A DNA stretch of 5,414 nucleotides, taken from positions 1-5,414 of the forward strand of contig JAOPZU010000147.1 in assembly GCA_025963955.1 (NCBI GenBank), given 5' to 3'. Below are positions 4,837-5,414 of this stretch, one piece after another. The notes under the pieces are model-generated. The model was not told where the DNA came from. It worked only from the letters and a program-made list of their open reading frames with translations, and ran no database searches. The DNA is from Solirubrobacterales bacterium (GTDB taxonomy: Bacteria; Actinomycetota; Thermoleophilia; Solirubrobacterales; Solirubrobacteraceae). Position 1 is the stretch's first letter, and each line of letters starts with the position of its first letter. A program made the translations under genes and the position numbers.

Positions 4837-5349
4837 CTAGTCCTCCTCGGTGAAGTCCCCCGCCGCCCGCCGCAGCTCGTGCAGCACGTCGGTGATGACG
4901 GTGACGTCGGTGCGGCTGAGGGGCTCGGTGCCGAAGCGGATCGCGTTGAGCGCCTCGGTCGAGCGGGCGGCGGCGTCGCGGCCGGCCTCCGTGATCGTCG
5001 CGAGCGTCGTGCGGCGGTCGGTCGGGTGCGCCGAGCGCACGACGTAGCCGAGGGACTCCAGGCCGTCGATGAGGCTCGTGACGCTCGTCGGATGGACCTG
5101 CAGGCGGGCACCCATCTTGCCGAGCGGCAGCTCCCCCTCGCGGCTGAAGAAGAGCAGCATCAACGCCTCGTAGCGCGGAAAGGAGAGCTTGTACGGCTCG
5201 AGCGCCTCGTTGAGGCGCGCGAGGATGATCTGCTGCGCGCGCATCATCGACGTGACGGCCATCATGGGCGGCGCGGAGGCCGCTCCCGAGTGCTTGCGCC
5301 ACTGGCGGCCGGCCTCGTCGATGGGGTCGAAGGACAGCGGGTTCGGCAC
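4837..5349 (-). CDS. MarR family winged-helix transcriptional regulator
   Basis: This 170-aa DNA-binding regulator is expected to act as a dimer, usually as a ligand-released repressor. The winged helix is clear: LSFPRYEALMLLFFSREGEL (55-74), LGKMGARLQVHPTSVTSLID (76-95) with the recognition helix around 87-100, and the wing HPTDRRTTLATIT (108-120) with Asp111-Arg112-Arg113. The N-terminal DPIDEAGRQW (8-17) and MRAQQIILARLNEAL form the dimerisation helices common in actinobacterial members. GTG 5349 is chosen because this N-terminal motif would be lost from a start at the downstream ATGs. Its stop lies 2 bp from the 3-hydroxyacyl-CoA dehydrogenase stop, tail to tail. The neighbouring acyl-CoA and alcohol dehydrogenases are plausible targets, perhaps through the inverted repeat at 3894-3914; this is inference. 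The ligand is unknown. Confidence 0.92.
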   Translation of the reverse strand: MPNPLSFDPIDEAGRQWRKHSGAASAPPMMAVTSMMRAQQIILARLNEALEPYKLSFPRYEALMLLFFSREGELPLGKMGARLQVHPTSVTSLIDGLESLGYVVRSAHPTDRRTTLATITEAGRDAAARSTEALNAIRFGTEPLSRTDVTVITDVLHELRRAAGDFTEED

Positions 5350-5355
5350 CCGTAG

Positions 5356-5361
5356 AGCTTG
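5356..5361 (-). promoter_or_regulatory. Possible weak -10 box (CAAGCT) before the MarR gene
   Basis: Read on the minus strand, CAAGCT ends 6 nt before GTG 5349. It keeps the A and final T of the local -10 pattern but lacks the first T and the G. No Shine-Dalgarno or palindrome that could serve autoregulation is visible between 5350 and 5414. The rest of this end contains only GC-rich sequence, with a minus-strand TAG at 5401-5403 that could end a gene lying beyond the window. Confidence 0.25.
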
Positions 5362-5414
5362 CCACAGGCGGCGGCCGTCGCCCCCGGCGCCCGGGTCGTC
5401 CTACGCGAAGCTGC

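Noticed and set aside
3902..5365. 487-codon minus-strand open frame
   Set aside because: It is antisense to the 3-hydroxyacyl-CoA dehydrogenase and out of frame with the MarR gene, both of which have full family motifs.
5350..5414. End of another minus-strand gene at 5401-5403 (SFA then TAG) and a CCCGG/CCGGG hairpin near 5378-5396
   Set aside because: Only a few codons are available, and a short GC-only hairpin without a U-tract is expected by chance in this composition.

Overview
The window is strongly GC-rich (roughly 70% by eye, with nearly all third codon positions G or C). It is densely packed with seven apparently intact bacterial protein genes and has no RNA gene, insertion sequence, CRISPR array or phage gene that I can see. 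Codon use, the gene families and the promoter style (a TAGnnT -10 box 6-8 nt before the start codon and no Shine-Dalgarno) suggest a high-GC actinobacterium. Thermoleophilia/Solirubrobacterales is my best guess, but this is inference and not a match to a genome.

Layout. (1) 19-1050 (+) is a BtrH_N/DUF4872 protein, a papain-like acyltransferase/peptidase-like family best known from butirosin side-chain transfer. (2) 1081-1560 (-) is a small multi-pass membrane protein with an acidic, poly-glycine tail. It converges on gene 1, with a GC hairpin in the 30-bp gap. (3) 1622-2464 (-) is an SDR oxidoreductase of the enoyl-CoA/2,4-dienoyl-CoA reductase type. (4) 2502-3518 (+) is a zinc alcohol dehydrogenase, divergent from gene 3 across only 37 bp. 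(5) 3520-3825 (-) is a 101-aa GNAT-like protein, tail to tail with gene 4 with 1 bp between stop codons. (6) 3938-4834 (+) is a 3-hydroxyacyl-CoA (3-hydroxybutyryl-CoA) dehydrogenase, divergent from gene 5 over a 112-bp region that carries a 21-bp inverted repeat. (7) 4837-5349 (-) is a MarR-family regulator, tail to tail with gene 6 with 2 bp between stops. The last 65 bases hold only the MarR upstream region.

How the genes may work together. Three genes are pyridine-nucleotide oxidoreductases typical of acyl-CoA, alcohol or aldehyde metabolism (SDR, zinc ADH, 3-hydroxyacyl-CoA dehydrogenase), with a MarR regulator beside them. A small fatty-acid or alcohol utilisation neighbourhood is plausible. 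However, almost every gene has its own promoter and the strands alternate, so there is no classical operon and co-regulation is unproven. The BtrH-like gene has no aminoglycoside biosynthesis partner in the window.

I see no clear new multi-gene system. The most informative signals are non-coding: a recurring leaderless-promoter signature at five of seven starts (weaker at the other two), and two inverted repeats placed like operators.
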